64,000 bases of DNA from Rhizorhabdus histidinilytica (GCF_900167915.1 NZ_FUYM01000002.1:496001-560000); one strand, 5' to 3'; counted from the first letter of the stretch, positions 8,151-18,600 are shown. Numbers and translations: made by a program. The notes: generated from the letters alone by a model not told the origin.

Positions 8151-9431
8151 TTAGGCAACCACCGGGAGGGTGAAGTTGTCTTCGGTGAGATCCGAAGCGG
8201 TCACACCGGTCAGCTTGATGATGCTGTCGATGGTCTGGTCGGTGGTGTACTCACCGTCCGAGTCATAGAACAGGTAGGTGTCGGCACCGACCTGGATGGC
8301 AGCAACCGAACCAGCAGCGGTGCCGGCGACCAGAACACCCTCGACATAGTCGAGAGCAGCCGTGACGGTCGTGAATGCAACGCCCGAGTTCTGGAAGATG
8401 AGGTTATCTTCGGTGACCGTCAGGCCGGTCAGGCTGATGATGTCCTCATCGGTGCTGAAGTCGGTGATCGTCTCGTAGTACTTCGTGCCCGAGATCGTCA
8501 CCGAGTCAACGTCGCCCGCAGCGAACACGAACACGTCGGCGCCCTCGCCACCGGTCAGCAGGTCGGTGCCGTCGCCGCCGGTGATGGTGTCGTCGCCGAG
8601 GTCGCCCAGGATCGCGTCGTTGCCGGCGCCGCCCGAGATCTCGTCGTTGCCAGCACCGCCACGCAGGCTGTCGTCACCCAGGCCGCCGTCGATGACGTCG
8701 TCGCCCTTGTTGCCGTTGACGGTGTCGTTACCGGCATCGCCGCTGATGGTGTCGTCGTCGGCGCCGCCGTTGATGCGGTCGCGACCTTCGCCGCCGTTGA
8801 GCTGATCTTCGCCGGCATTGCCCTGGATATAGTCGTTGCCCGCGCCACCGTCGATGACGTCGTCGCCATCGGTACCACCGGCCGCCGACTGACCATAGAT
8901 ATGGTCGTTGCCGCTGCCGCCGAGGATGCTGTCGCTGCCCGCGCCACCAAAGATGTTCAGGTGACCCTCGGCATCGCCCGCGTCGATCGCGTCGTCACCG
9001 GCGTCGCCGAAGATGTTGTGGTTGCCTTCACCGCCGGTCACGGTGATGGCATCGGCACCGGCGCCGCCATAAACGAGGTGGTTACCGTCGCCGCTCACGC
9101 TGATCGTGTCGATGCCGTCGAAGCCATAGGCCGCGCTGTCGGCGTCCGAGGTGACGGCAAGCGCGCCGTCGTTGCCGGCAGTGCCGAAAACCAGCTGGCC
9201 ATCTTCAGCGAAGAAGGTGATGTTGGTATCGGCATCGCCGAGCGCGTCAGCGGCGAAGGTCAGCGACTGGTCGCCGATCGTCAGGGTGACGGTCGCAACG
9301 TTGAAGCCCGACGGCGCATTGTAGGTGACGCCAACGTCGGACGGAGCCGCCGTCTTGAACAGCAGGGTGTCGCCGGCGACGAAGCCGCTCGCCTGAAGCT
9401 GGGTACCCTCTTCGAAAATCACATTAGCCAT
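8151..9431 (-). CDS. RTX calcium-binding repeat protein, predicted type I secretion substrate
   Basis: A 426-residue acidic, cysteine-free protein. Residues 1-120 form a beta-rich N-terminal part with no recognised domain. Residues about 122-300 hold about 16 nonapeptides of the GGxGxDxxx type (for example GGAGNDEIS, GGLGDDSLR), which bind calcium in a parallel beta-roll. The last 125 residues, rich in Thr, Asp and aliphatic residues with a terminal region ending LPVVA, are expected to carry the uncleaved secretion signal. The ATG at 9431 is chosen because GGAGG lies seven bases before it; longer frames lack a site. A complete type I secretion system is encoded nearby on the same strand. No enzymatic domain is seen, so a structural surface or adhesive role is likely, but this is inference. 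Confidence 0.9.
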   Translation of the reverse strand: MANVIFEEGTQLQASGFVAGDTLLFKTAAPSDVGVTYNAPSGFNVATVTLTIGDQSLTFAADALGDADTNITFFAEDGQLVFGTAGNDGALAVTSDADSAAYGFDGIDTISVSGDGNHLVYGGAGADAITVTGGEGNHNIFGDAGDDAIDAGDAEGHLNIFGGAGSDSILGGSGNDHIYGQSAAGGTDGDDVIDGGAGNDYIQGNAGEDQLNGGEGRDRINGGADDDTISGDAGNDTVNGNKGDDVIDGGLGDDSLRGGAGNDEISGGAGNDAILGDLGDDTITGGDGTDLLTGGEGADVFVFAAGDVDSVTISGTKYYETITDFSTDEDIISLTGLTVTEDNLIFQNSGVAFTTVTAALDYVEGVLVAGTAAGSVAAIQVGADTYLFYDSDGEYTTDQTIDSIIKLTGVTASDLTEDNFTLPVVA

Positions 9432-9819
9432 TAGAAACCTCCAGTTGAACCTTACCCGGGCAAGCAGTGCGCAACCTCCCGTTTGCACGAGCGGGAGGCA
9501 CCCCTTGCCGCCCGCGAACCGATCCCCCACGGCATGGTTCGACGAGCAAGCCCAGAACGTTGCTTAGCCAAGCTTTCTCAACCGTGCAACAGACAAAAGC
9601 GCACCGCAACATAGGCGATTGCACTATCTTATCTGCGAGTTAGCGCGGTCGAGTCGGCTTGAACCGCCTACGCCCCAGCAACAATATCGAAAAAAGCTCC
9701 GAAACGAAGCCCTTTTTCGTGGCATCCCAAGGTCTGGTCCAACAGTTCCAGTAAATCGCGCCGAAGCGATGATGACTTCGCAGCAATCGCGACGACCGGC
9801 GATGTCGCTGTTCGTCGTT
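9432..9819. other. Intergenic leader/promoter region of the RTX gene
   Basis: About 390 bases without a credible gene. It separates the secretion operon from the RTX gene and contains the operon terminator near 9688-9719. The remaining 250 bases should hold the RTX promoter and 5' leader. A weak TTGCAC-17-TAAGCA arrangement is visible on the minus strand near 9555-9590 but is not strong enough to call. Confidence 0.5.
9688..9719 (-). terminator. Terminator of the type I secretion/sulfotransferase operon
   Basis: On the minus strand the order is an A-run, then GCTTCG-TTT-CGGAGC (six pairs, one G-U), then TTTTTTCG. The A-run can extend the stem. It lies about 100 bases after the sulfotransferase stop, so the secretion operon probably ends here and the RTX gene has its own promoter. 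Confidence 0.65.
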
Positions 9820-10590
9820 CTAGGGCCAGTTCCGGGTCCACTCGTCGGCGGGCAGGCCGGACAGGGCCTCGAATCGGGCGATATCCTTCCGGTAGAGATC
9901 GGCAAGCAGCGCCCGGTCTTCCGCTTCTAGGCGCGAGGGATAGGCGATCTCGCGCGCCGCATGGACGGTCCGCCGCGCGGCCGATGCGGGGGGCGATACG
10001 CCCAGGAACCGGCAGACCGTGCCGAGCGTGGCTTGCGGCTCTTGCCGTAGTTCCTCGGAGCGCAGCAACAGGCATTGCTCGCGCGGGAAGAGGGCGAGGA
10101 GCCGTTCGACCTGCGCCCCGTAGAAACCCCGCTCGACATAGCTGAACACGCGGTGATGGCCCGGCGCGGTAGGGTCTCCCGTCGCCACTCGCTCGCGGCC
10201 CTCGCGGATGCACCAGGCAAAGGGCTCGGTCTCCTTGCGCTTGGCATATTCCATCTTCCAGTGGGACCAGGCCCGCTGGATGGGGTCGCGGAACAACAGG
10301 ATGATCTTCGCCGCCGGGTTATAGCGGACGATGCGTTCGAGCGCGTTGGGCCAATAGAGGTAGATCGGGGTCGCCTCGCCGCGCAGGCGATCGTCCGCCG
10401 TGAACAGGGCGTGATAGGCAGAATAATCCGGATCGGACCAATCTACCCCCTGCTCCTCGTCGAAGAAATGCGCTTCCTTGACCACCGGCATCTGGATGTC
10501 AGGCAGCTCGCGCAAATATTCGAACAGGGCGCTGGTGCCCCCTTTCTGTACCCCGGCGACCAGGAAATCGACCTTGCGGCCGCCGCTCAT
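9820..10590 (-). CDS. Sulfotransferase (PF00685-like), last gene of the type I secretion operon
   Basis: A 256-residue cytoplasmic enzyme expected to move sulfate from PAPS to a sugar hydroxyl. The 5'-phosphosulfate loop GVQKGGTSALFEYL is at residues 13-26 and the 3'-phosphate site is IILLFRDPIQRAWSHW near 95-110. KEAHFFD around 38-44 matches the substrate/catalytic region of heparan-sulfate-type sulfotransferases. Its ATG overlaps the stop of the HlyD-like gene by 4 bases, so it is translationally coupled to secretion genes. This is unusual: type I systems normally carry cargo or immunity genes there. Substrate unknown; a surface glycan or glycosylated RTX protein are both possible. Confidence 0.85.
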   Translation of the reverse strand: MSGGRKVDFLVAGVQKGGTSALFEYLRELPDIQMPVVKEAHFFDEEQGVDWSDPDYSAYHALFTADDRLRGEATPIYLYWPNALERIVRYNPAAKIILLFRDPIQRAWSHWKMEYAKRKETEPFAWCIREGRERVATGDPTAPGHHRVFSYVERGFYGAQVERLLALFPREQCLLLRSEELRQEPQATLGTVCRFLGVSPPASAARRTVHAAREIAYPSRLEAEDRALLADLYRKDIARFEALSGLPADEWTRNWP

Positions 10591-12002
10591 CGTTCCCTCA
10601 GCGCCGTCCGCATGGAGTCGGTGAACGGCTCGAGCAGATAGTCGAGGATCGAGCGCTGGCCCGTCACGATCGCCACGCTGGCCGGCATGCCGGGGGTCAG
10701 GTGGACATTGGGACCCGCCTTGGCGAGGTTGGCCGCAGGAACGGTGATCTCGACGAGGAAAAAGCTCGCGCCGGTCTTCTCGTTGATCCGCGCGTCGGCC
10801 GACACCAGCGAGACGGTGCCGTCGACCGGCGAGACGAGCCGGGGGTTGAAGCCGAGCAGCGTCACCCGTGCCGGCATGCCCTTGCGGACGTCGGAGATGT
10901 CGCGTGGCGAAACCTCGGCCGCGATGATCAGCTCGGTGTTGGTGGGGACGATCTGCATCAGCGTCTGCCCGGCCCCGGCGACGCCGCCCTCGGTGAACTG
11001 GGTCAGGTTGAACACATAGCCGGCGACGGGCGCGCGGACCTCGGACTGATCGCGCAGCACCTGCGATGCGCGCAGCTTCGGCACCGCGTCGGCAAGCTTT
11101 TCCTGCGCGGCACGGATGCCGTCGGCCACCTCGGTCTGATGGCGGTCCTCGAGCTGGGCGATCTGCAGACGGATCTGGCCGATCGACTGCCGGACGCGGG
11201 CGATGTCGGACATCACCGAACCCTTCTGGCCGCGCACCTGCACCGCGTTCCGTTCGAGCGCCAGCAGCCGGCTGTTCGGGGCATAGCCCTGCCGCGCCAG
11301 TTCGCGCACCCCGTCCAGCTCCTCGCGGATGAGCTTGCCCTGATCCTCGATCGCCTGCGCCTGGATGTTCAGGCCGTTGATCTGCGTCTCGAGCTGCTGG
11401 GCTTGCGAGCCGAGCACGAGCGCCTGGCTGCGGTAGAGCGTCATCCGGGTCTGGAACAGCGCATCCTGGCCCTGGATGAGCGCGGCGACGCGCGGATCGT
11501 TCATCCGGCTGCGCAGTTCGGGCGGATAGGTCACGGCGGCCGCGTCGGCGGCCTCCGCCTGGAAGCGCGCGATCTGGGCGTTCGAGCTGTCGACGATGCT
11601 CTGGTAGATGTCGACCGATGCGCCCGACTGGCTGTCGTCGAAGCGGATCAGAAGCTGCCCCTTGGCGACCTTCTGCCCCTCGCGGACGAATATCTGGCGG
11701 ACCACGCCGCTCTCGAGGCGGCTGAGATTCTTGCTGTTGTTCTCGACCTTCACGACGCCGGTGGCCATCGCCGCGCCGGAGATCTTGAAGATCGCGGCCC
11801 AGACCAGCAGGGCGAAGACGAGGACGAGGATGACGATCCCGCCGGTCCGCATCGGCCGGCGCAGGTCGCGCTCCAGCTCGGGATCGCTCTGGGCAGGGGC
11901 CAGGCTGAACGCGACGGGAGCAGGGGCGGCGTCATCCGCTTCCTTCTCCGGGGCCGGTTCGGCGCGCGCCAGCATGCGGCGGAGATCGGGGAGGAACTTC
12001 AC
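10587..12002 (-). CDS. HlyD/PrtE-family type I secretion periplasmic adaptor
   Basis: A 471-residue membrane fusion protein linking the inner-membrane ABC transporter to the outer-membrane channel. A cytoplasmic N-terminus is followed by one transmembrane helix near residues 54-75 (GGIVILVLVFALLVWAAIF). The half lipoyl motif lies at about 95-115, a long helical hairpin at about 130-310, then RAPVAGYVFNLTQFTEGG and a beta-barrel domain. Length and layout match PrtE/HlyD proteins. It overlaps the ABC transporter gene by 4 bases upstream and the sulfotransferase by 4 bases downstream. It most likely serves the RTX protein encoded beyond the operon terminator. Confidence 0.92.
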   Translation of the reverse strand: MKFLPDLRRMLARAEPAPEKEADDAAPAPVAFSLAPAQSDPELERDLRRPMRTGGIVILVLVFALLVWAAIFKISGAAMATGVVKVENNSKNLSRLESGVVRQIFVREGQKVAKGQLLIRFDDSQSGASVDIYQSIVDSSNAQIARFQAEAADAAAVTYPPELRSRMNDPRVAALIQGQDALFQTRMTLYRSQALVLGSQAQQLETQINGLNIQAQAIEDQGKLIREELDGVRELARQGYAPNSRLLALERNAVQVRGQKGSVMSDIARVRQSIGQIRLQIAQLEDRHQTEVADGIRAAQEKLADAVPKLRASQVLRDQSEVRAPVAGYVFNLTQFTEGGVAGAGQTLMQIVPTNTELIIAAEVSPRDISDVRKGMPARVTLLGFNPRLVSPVDGTVSLVSADARINEKTGASFFLVEITVPAANLAKAGPNVHLTPGMPASVAIVTGQRSILDYLLEPFTDSMRTALRER

Positions 12003-13720
12003 GACTTGGCCTCCGCGAGCGCGGGGACCGGCTTCTTCTGGGGCGTGAGCGAGCGCATCACCTCCTCGCGCGGGCCGAAGCGTTCGATCCGGCCGCCGCG
12101 CACCATCATCAGCTTGTCGGCCTGGGCCAGGACGCTGGGCTTGTGCGACACCATGACCACGGTGGTCCCGCGCTCCTTGAGGCCCTTGATCGCTTCGGCG
12201 AGCGCCGCTTCGCCATCGGCGTCGAGATTGGCGTTGGGTTCGTCGAGCACCACGACCTTCGGATTGCCGTAGAGCGTGCGCGCTAGGCCGACGCGCTGGC
12301 GCTGCCCGGCCGAGAGGACGGAGCCGCCTTCGCCCAGCTCGGTCTCGTAACCCTTGGGCAGGCGCAGGATCAGTTCGTGGGCGCCCGCGGCCTGGGCGGC
12401 CTTGATGATGTCGGCGTCCTCGGCATCCGGAAGGAAGCGGCAGATATTGTTGCGCACGGTGCCCGCGAACAATTCGGTGTCCTGCGGCTGATAGGCGACA
12501 TGCTTGCCGAAATCGCCGCGTTCCCAGCTATAGACGTCGGCCCCGTCGAGACGGACCGTGCCCGCCGTCGGCTTCCAGATGCCGACCATCAGCCGCAGCA
12601 GCGTCGACTTGCCGGCGCCCGACGGTCCGATGATGCCCACCATCTCGCCGGGCTGGATCAGGAAGCTGGCGCCGACCAGGATGGGCGTGGGCGAAACGGC
12701 GGTCGCGAAGCTGACGCCTTCGAACGCGATCCGCCCCTGCGGAACCGGGAGCTGGGTCGCGGGCACCGGCAGTTCATAGTCGCCGAGCACCTTTTCCAGC
12801 CGGCGATAGGATTGCGACGCGTCGAACAGGATCTTCCACGATGCGACGATCCGATCGATCGGCGCCAGCGCGCGCGACGCCAGGATCATGTTGGCGAACA
12901 GCAGGCCCGACGCGATGTGGCCCGCGATCACCAGATAGGCGCCGACCGCGATGGTCATGATCTGGATTCCCATGCGGACGAAGCGGATCGCGCTCGAATA
13001 GAAGCTGCCCCGGCTGCTCGCCACGATCGTCATCTGCTGCGCCATCTGGCGATAGCCGGCCCAGGCGCTGCCGAGCGTCGGCAGCATGCCCAGCGCGCGG
13101 ACGACCTCCGAATTGCGGAGCGCCGCGTCGGTGAACGAATAGCTCTTGATCGAGGCGGCGCTGGCCTGTTTCAACGCCGAGTGGGTGGCGCGGTCCTGGA
13201 GCACCGCCAGGATCAGCAGGATGATGCCGCCGACCAGCGTGACGACGCCGATCCACGGATCGATGATGAACAGCAGGCCCATGAAGATCGGCATCCAGGG
13301 CAGGTCGAACAGGACGCTGACCGCGGTTCCGCTGATCGCGCTGCGGATCGCGTCGAGATCGCGCAGCGCCTGCGCATGCGATCCGCCCATTCGCCGGACG
13401 ACGAGGTCGAACAGCGCCGCGAAGGTCGGGCTCGCGAGCTGGCGGTCGAACGCCACCGAGAAAGTGGTCAGCACCTGCATGCGATAATGGTCGAGCACGC
13501 CCGAGACCATGAACACCACCAGCGCGCCGCCGGTCAGGACGAGCAGCGTCGAGCCGCTGTGGCTGTTGAGCACCCGCGAATAGATCTGGTTGGTGTAGAT
13601 CGGCAGCGCCAGATACAGCAGGTTGCTCGCGAGGCTGAACAAGGCCGCGCAGATGAAGGAATTCTTCCCCTTCTTCAGCGCATCGGTGATCATGTTCTTC
13701 TCGAACAGGGCGGACATCAT
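11999..13720 (-). CDS. Type I secretion system ABC transporter/ATPase (PrtD-like)
   Basis: About 573 residues, combining a six-helix membrane domain with a nucleotide-binding domain. Visible motifs are Walker A GPSGAGKST, signature LSAGQRQRVGLARTL, and Walker B KVVVLDEPNANLD followed by the switch His in MVSHK. There is no N-terminal C39 peptidase domain, which fits transporters of RTX proteins with uncleaved C-terminal signals. The first of two tandem ATGs at 13720 is taken as start, with AGGA 11 bases upstream; a TTG 12 codons earlier is possible. It is followed by the adaptor gene with a 4-base overlap. Confidence 0.92.
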   Translation of the reverse strand: MMSALFEKNMITDALKKGKNSFICAALFSLASNLLYLALPIYTNQIYSRVLNSHSGSTLLVLTGGALVVFMVSGVLDHYRMQVLTTFSVAFDRQLASPTFAALFDLVVRRMGGSHAQALRDLDAIRSAISGTAVSVLFDLPWMPIFMGLLFIIDPWIGVVTLVGGIILLILAVLQDRATHSALKQASAASIKSYSFTDAALRNSEVVRALGMLPTLGSAWAGYRQMAQQMTIVASSRGSFYSSAIRFVRMGIQIMTIAVGAYLVIAGHIASGLLFANMILASRALAPIDRIVASWKILFDASQSYRRLEKVLGDYELPVPATQLPVPQGRIAFEGVSFATAVSPTPILVGASFLIQPGEMVGIIGPSGAGKSTLLRLMVGIWKPTAGTVRLDGADVYSWERGDFGKHVAYQPQDTELFAGTVRNNICRFLPDAEDADIIKAAQAAGAHELILRLPKGYETELGEGGSVLSAGQRQRVGLARTLYGNPKVVVLDEPNANLDADGEAALAEAIKGLKERGTTVVMVSHKPSVLAQADKLMMVRGGRIERFGPREEVMRSLTPQKKPVPALAEAKS

Positions 13721-13808
13721 CGCGCAGTGGTTCCTGATTGCGGCATCCGCCGGCAAGGCCGCCGAAAGCGGCTCATTACCATCGTGGCCGGTGCTCGGCT
13801 AAGGCTTT

Positions 13809-15443
13809 TCATCGAGGACCGTCGGGGAGCGGCGGCGGGTCGCCATAGTCGCCGACGATCGATGGAATCTCGGCGGCGGTCACGACCCGGCTCTTGCTGA
13901 TCGGGGTGAGCGGCTCCTCCACCGAATCCTTGGGTGGCGGCGGCGGCATCGTCGTCGCGCTGGTCGGTTTCGGCTGGTTGGCGCCGCGCAGGTCGACCTT
14001 GGAACGCGCATAGGGGCTCGCCGAACCGATCCGGTCGAGGAGCATCGCCGCCGGTTCGGTCGGGGAGATGCCGCGCCAGCGGACCCGCTTGAACTCCGCA
14101 TCGGGGTCGCGCGCCGGGATGGCCGAGTTGACCGTGCGCGCGTCGAGCCGGCCCATGGCCAGCAGCAGCGAGGCGCGTGCGACATATTCGCTGTAGCGGC
14201 TGGACAACAGCGTCAGCTGCGCGGATGCCAGCTCCTGCTCGGCATTGAGCACGTCGGTGGTGCTGCGCAGCCCATATTGCTCCTCGCGCTGCATGCCGGC
14301 GAAGGTGATCTGGGCGGCTTCGACCTGGCGACGGCCGGCCACCACGGCGACGCGCGCGGCGGACAACTGGCTCCAGGCCAGGACGACGTCCTGGAGCGCC
14401 TGCCGCCGTTCCCCGTCGACGATGGCCTGCGCGGCGTTGTTCTGGTCCTCGGCCTGGCGGATGCGCGAGCGGATCGTGCCTGCCTGGAAGATCGGCTGGG
14501 TGATCGTGATCTGCGCGGTGACGCGGGTTTCCAGATTGTGCCGGTCATAAGGCGACAGCGGCCCGGCCTTGCCGGCGCTGGCGCTGATCGACGCCTGCGG
14601 GCGCTGGTTGCCGCGCTGCTCGGCGATGTTGGCGCGGCTCGCTTCCTCGGAGAAACGCGCGGCGGTGAGGTTGGCGTTCTCCTGGTCGGCGATGGCGAAG
14701 GCCTCGTCGATCGTCTCCGGCAGGCCGGGCAGCTCGGGCATCGGCTGGAGCTCGCCCGGCTCATGGCCGACGATCCGCAGATAGTCGCCGCGGCTGATCG
14801 CGAGCTGCGCCTCGGCCGAGGCGAGCTGGCTTTCACCTGCGGCGAGCCGCGCGTCCGACTGGGCGACGTCGGTGATCGTCGCGTCGCGCACCTTGCGCCG
14901 CGCCCGGCGCTCGGCGAGCTGCTCGCGCAGCGCCGCGACATTCTCGCGCGCGACCTCCAGCCGCTGCTGGTCGCGCAGCACCGCGCCATAGGCCTGGATG
15001 ACGAGGCGGACCACCTCGCCCTCGACGCGGCGGAGCTGCTCCTGGCTGCCGCGGACATTGGCGCGGGCCTCGGCGAGCGCGCCGCGCAGGCGGCCACCGC
15101 TGTAGACCGGCTGGCGTACGCCGATGCTCAGCTCGCCCTCGTTGCTGTCGAGCGATCGCTGCCGGAGCTTCTGATAATCGTAGGTCGCCTGGCCGGTGAT
15201 CGAGATGCTCGGCCCGTACTGGCCGCGCGTCTGGACGTAATTCTCGTTGGTGCTCTTCTGGCGGTAGCGCTGTTCGACGAGGGTCGGATTGGTCGCATAG
15301 GCCGACTCGACGGCGTCCATCAGCGTTTCGGCGTGGGCGGGTAGCGGGATGCAGGCCAGCAGGACCGAACCCAGCATCAACCGCCGGGCGCGGGCACGAT
15401 GATGTGCCGGTCGATGATCGATACCCTGCTTCTCGAAGATCAT
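13809..15443 (-). CDS. TolC family outer-membrane channel of the type I secretion system
   Basis: Forms the outer-membrane and periplasmic tunnel. The segment ARARRLMLGSVLLACIPLPA is a typical signal peptide with a basic n-region, cleaved after AHA before ETLMDAVESAYATNPTL. Two OEP repeat halves rich in alanine helices follow (for example SIGVRQPVYSGGRLRGAL and AQITITQPIFQAGTIRSR, the two strand motifs of TolC proteins). A proline-rich C-terminal tail of about 90 residues carries TTMPPPPPKD. The ATG at 15443 is preferred because it leaves the signal peptide close to the N-terminus; the frame opens earlier. It is the first gene of the secretion operon, 88 bases before the ABC gene. Confidence 0.9.
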   Translation of the reverse strand: MIFEKQGIDHRPAHHRARARRLMLGSVLLACIPLPAHAETLMDAVESAYATNPTLVEQRYRQKSTNENYVQTRGQYGPSISITGQATYDYQKLRQRSLDSNEGELSIGVRQPVYSGGRLRGALAEARANVRGSQEQLRRVEGEVVRLVIQAYGAVLRDQQRLEVARENVAALREQLAERRARRKVRDATITDVAQSDARLAAGESQLASAEAQLAISRGDYLRIVGHEPGELQPMPELPGLPETIDEAFAIADQENANLTAARFSEEASRANIAEQRGNQRPQASISASAGKAGPLSPYDRHNLETRVTAQITITQPIFQAGTIRSRIRQAEDQNNAAQAIVDGERRQALQDVVLAWSQLSAARVAVVAGRRQVEAAQITFAGMQREEQYGLRSTTDVLNAEQELASAQLTLLSSRYSEYVARASLLLAMGRLDARTVNSAIPARDPDAEFKRVRWRGISPTEPAAMLLDRIGSASPYARSKVDLRGANQPKPTSATTMPPPPPKDSVEEPLTPISKSRVVTAAEIPSIVGDYGDPPPLPDGPR

Positions 15444-15695
15444 CCGAATTCGCCGCCAGTTCGCGGTCGGCTCCACCCTCGGCATGCCTGTCATGCCGGG
15501 GCGCCCCCATAGCTGCCTGTACGCGGCTGTCAATTGGCATCGCTCGCTTGCTGCAGCCTTAACGACTTGCCTTAAAAGCGCTCTTGTTCCTAAGGAGCCC
15601 TTTTTCCCGGGCCGTCCTCCCGCCGGTCTTCAAGAGTTTCGCCGGATGGCTCGTGGCTATTTCTCCGTCCTGTTCCACATGTTAACCCGCATCGC

Positions 15696-18600
15696 ATGAC
15701 GGGGGGATTTCTACGGAGGCGCGCGGCCCGGCGCGCATTTGTGCGGGCGGGCGTCGAGCGCGACGGCGGGCGATGGGCGGCTGCGGCTGCGCAATATCGC
15801 CGTTACCTCCGCTATCGCCCCGATGATTTCGCGATCTGGGTGCAGCTTGGCCACATGCTGGGCGAGAGCGGCGATCCGGCGGGGGCCGACCAGGCCTATC
15901 GGACCGCGCATGCGCTGAACCCCGACGACGCCGATCTCGCCTTGTGCCGCGGGCACCTCGCCCGGCGCGGCGGCGATATCGAGGCGGCGATCGCCTTCTA
16001 TCGCCGCAGCTTCGAGATCGACGGCGACGAGCGTGCCGCGGGCGCGCTGGCGGAGCTCGAGGCCGAGACCGGCTGCGAGTCGGAGCCCGAACCGGCGCCG
16101 GCCCATGGCGGGCGGCTCGACGGCTGGTTCGAGCGGTCGGTCTCCGGCGTCCTGTCGGAGGAGGGCGTGGACGATCCCTGGGTCGTGTTCCGCGCCGGCG
16201 ACCGGCTGGTGGGGCAGGCGCGGCCGGGCCGCAACGAGGACGGTGTGCTCGAATTCCGCGCCACGCTCGATGTCGAGCTGGGTGAGAATGGCGAGGGAGT
16301 CGAGGTGATCGCCCGGCGCATGCCCGACGGCGCCATGCTCGAACCCGGACCGATCTTCCTCTTTCCGCCGTCGCGGCATCCCGCCGACCATGCGGTCGCC
16401 TGGTCGGTCCCGGCGGAGATCGTCAAGCCGTTCGACCTGCCGGCCGGGCGCGAGGTCGCGCTGTTCGTGACCCATTCGCGCTCGGGCAAGGTCAAGCCCA
16501 ATGTGCTACCCTATGTCCGCGCGCTCAAGCAGGCGGGGCTTGCCGTGTTCCTGGTCGCGACGGTCGACCGGCCCGTCGACCTCCCGGCCGAACTGCTCGA
16601 CAGCGTCGACGCGGCGATGGTCCGTCGCAATGCGGGCTACGACTTCGCCGCCTGGGCGCATGCGCTGAAGCTCCATCCCCGGCTGTTCGGGGCCGCGACC
16701 CTCTATCTCGTCAATGACAGCGTCGTGCCGGCGGCCGACGGCGCGCGGATCGGCGCGATCGTCGAGCGGGTCCGCCGCAGCGGCGCCGACCTGATCGGAC
16801 TGACCGAGAGCCATGAGTGGCGCTGGCACGTCCAGAGCTACTTCCTGGCGATCAAGCCGGGGCTGCTCGCGTCCCGCTCGTTCCACGGCTTCATGGACGA
16901 CGTCCGGCTGCTCACCCGCAAGGATCACGTCATCCGCGCCTATGAGGTGCGGTTGGCGGAGATCGCCGAGGAGGCCGGCCGTTCGGTCGAGATACTCTTC
17001 CCCAGCGCGACCGCGATCAACCCGACCTTGTTCGGATGGCGCGGGCTGGTCGAGCAGGGCATGCCCTTCGTCAAGGTGCTGCTGCTGCGCGGGACCTTCG
17101 ACGCGATCGACATCGGCGGCTGGCGGGAAGTCCTCGCCGATGCGGGGTTCGACGTCGCGCTTGCCGAGGCGACGATCGCGGCGGGGGCGGAGGAGGGGCC
17201 GGTCGACGACGGCGGCCGTCTGCTCGCGCGGCGCCTGCCCACCGGGCTGCAGGCCGATCGGCCGCTCAAGGTCGCCTTCTTCGGGCCCTGGAACTACGAC
17301 AACGGCCTCGGCCATGCCAGCCGCGGGATCATCGCCGCGATCCGGCGCACCGGCGTCCTGCTCAATCTCCATCCGGTCAAGCGGCCCTTCCACATCCACA
17401 AGCCGCTGGTCCCGCCTACCGACATCCTCGACTTCGAAGGCGTTCCCGACGTCGCGATCATCCATCTCAATCCCGACAGTTGGCATCTGCTGACCGACGA
17501 GCAGCACGCGACGATCGCGCAGGCGAAGCGCCGCATCGGCTATTGGGTGTGGGAAATGGGCCATATCCCGCCCGCCTGGCGCCGCAATTTCGGCGCGGTC
17601 GACCGGATCTGGGCGCCGAGCCGCTATTGCGCCGAGCTGTTCGCCGCGCAGGGCGGCGTGCCGGTCGACGTGGTCCCGCACGCCGTGCCGGTGGGCGAGC
17701 CGGCGACGGTCGATCGGGCCGGTGTGCTCGCCCGGCTCGGCCTGCCCGCCGATCGCCGGGTCATCCTCTACATATTCGACGGGTCGAGCTACCTGGTCCG
17801 CAAGAACCCGGCGGCGCTGGTCCGCGCCTTCTCGGCTTCCGGCCTTGCCGCGCGCGGCTGGTCGTTGCTGCTCAAGACCAAGCACCTCCACGACCGGCCG
17901 GAGGAGGGCGAAGCCTTCCGCGCGCTCGCCGAGGGGACCGAGGGCGTGGTGCTGATCGACCGGCCGATGGCGGCCGAGGAACTGGGCGAACTGAGGGCGC
18001 TCGCCGATCTCTACGCCTCGCCGCACTGCTCGGAGGGTTTCGGCCTGACGATCGCCGAGGCGATGGCGGCCGGCAAGCCGGTGGTCGCGACCGATTTTGG
18101 CGGCAGCCGCGACTTCCTCGACGCGTCGGTCGGCTGGCCGGTCAAGGCGCATCCCTGGCGGCTCGAGCAGGATTTCGGCCATTATGCCGAAGGCGGCGAT
18201 TGGGCACGGATCGACGAGCCGGCGCTCGCCGCCACGCTCGCGCGCGCGGCCGATGCGATCGAGGCGGGCGACGATGTCAAAGGCGCCGCTGCCCGCGAGC
18301 GGATCGCGGCGCAACTCTCCTACGAGGCGGTGGCCGAGCAGGTCGCGGCCAGCCTGGCGGCGCTGCGCGAGATGCCGGCCGGTGGCGGCGGCGTCCATGT
18401 CCAGCCCAATCTCCTGGCCGGCATGCCGGTCGAACAGGCGATCCTCGGTCCGGGACTGAGCCTCCTTGCCCTGGCACCCGACGGCGCGCTCGATAGGCCG
18501 CTGCCCGACGACCTGCCGACCGACCGGGACGCGTGGATCATTCTCGCGCCGCGCGGCGCCATCCTCGCGCCGATGATCGAGCGCGACTGGCGCGAGGCGG

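Noticed and set aside
8470-9100. Repeated short units that could be taken for a CRISPR or satellite array
   Set aside because: The period of 27 bases equals nine codons and the variation is at codon level; it is the coding repeat of the RTX beta-roll, not an array with spacers.
8040-9434. 464-codon open frame on the plus strand opposite the RTX gene
   Set aside because: It mirrors the GG-x-G-x-D repeats of the minus strand and ends with a shadow composition; the minus strand has ribosome site, terminator and RTX repeats.
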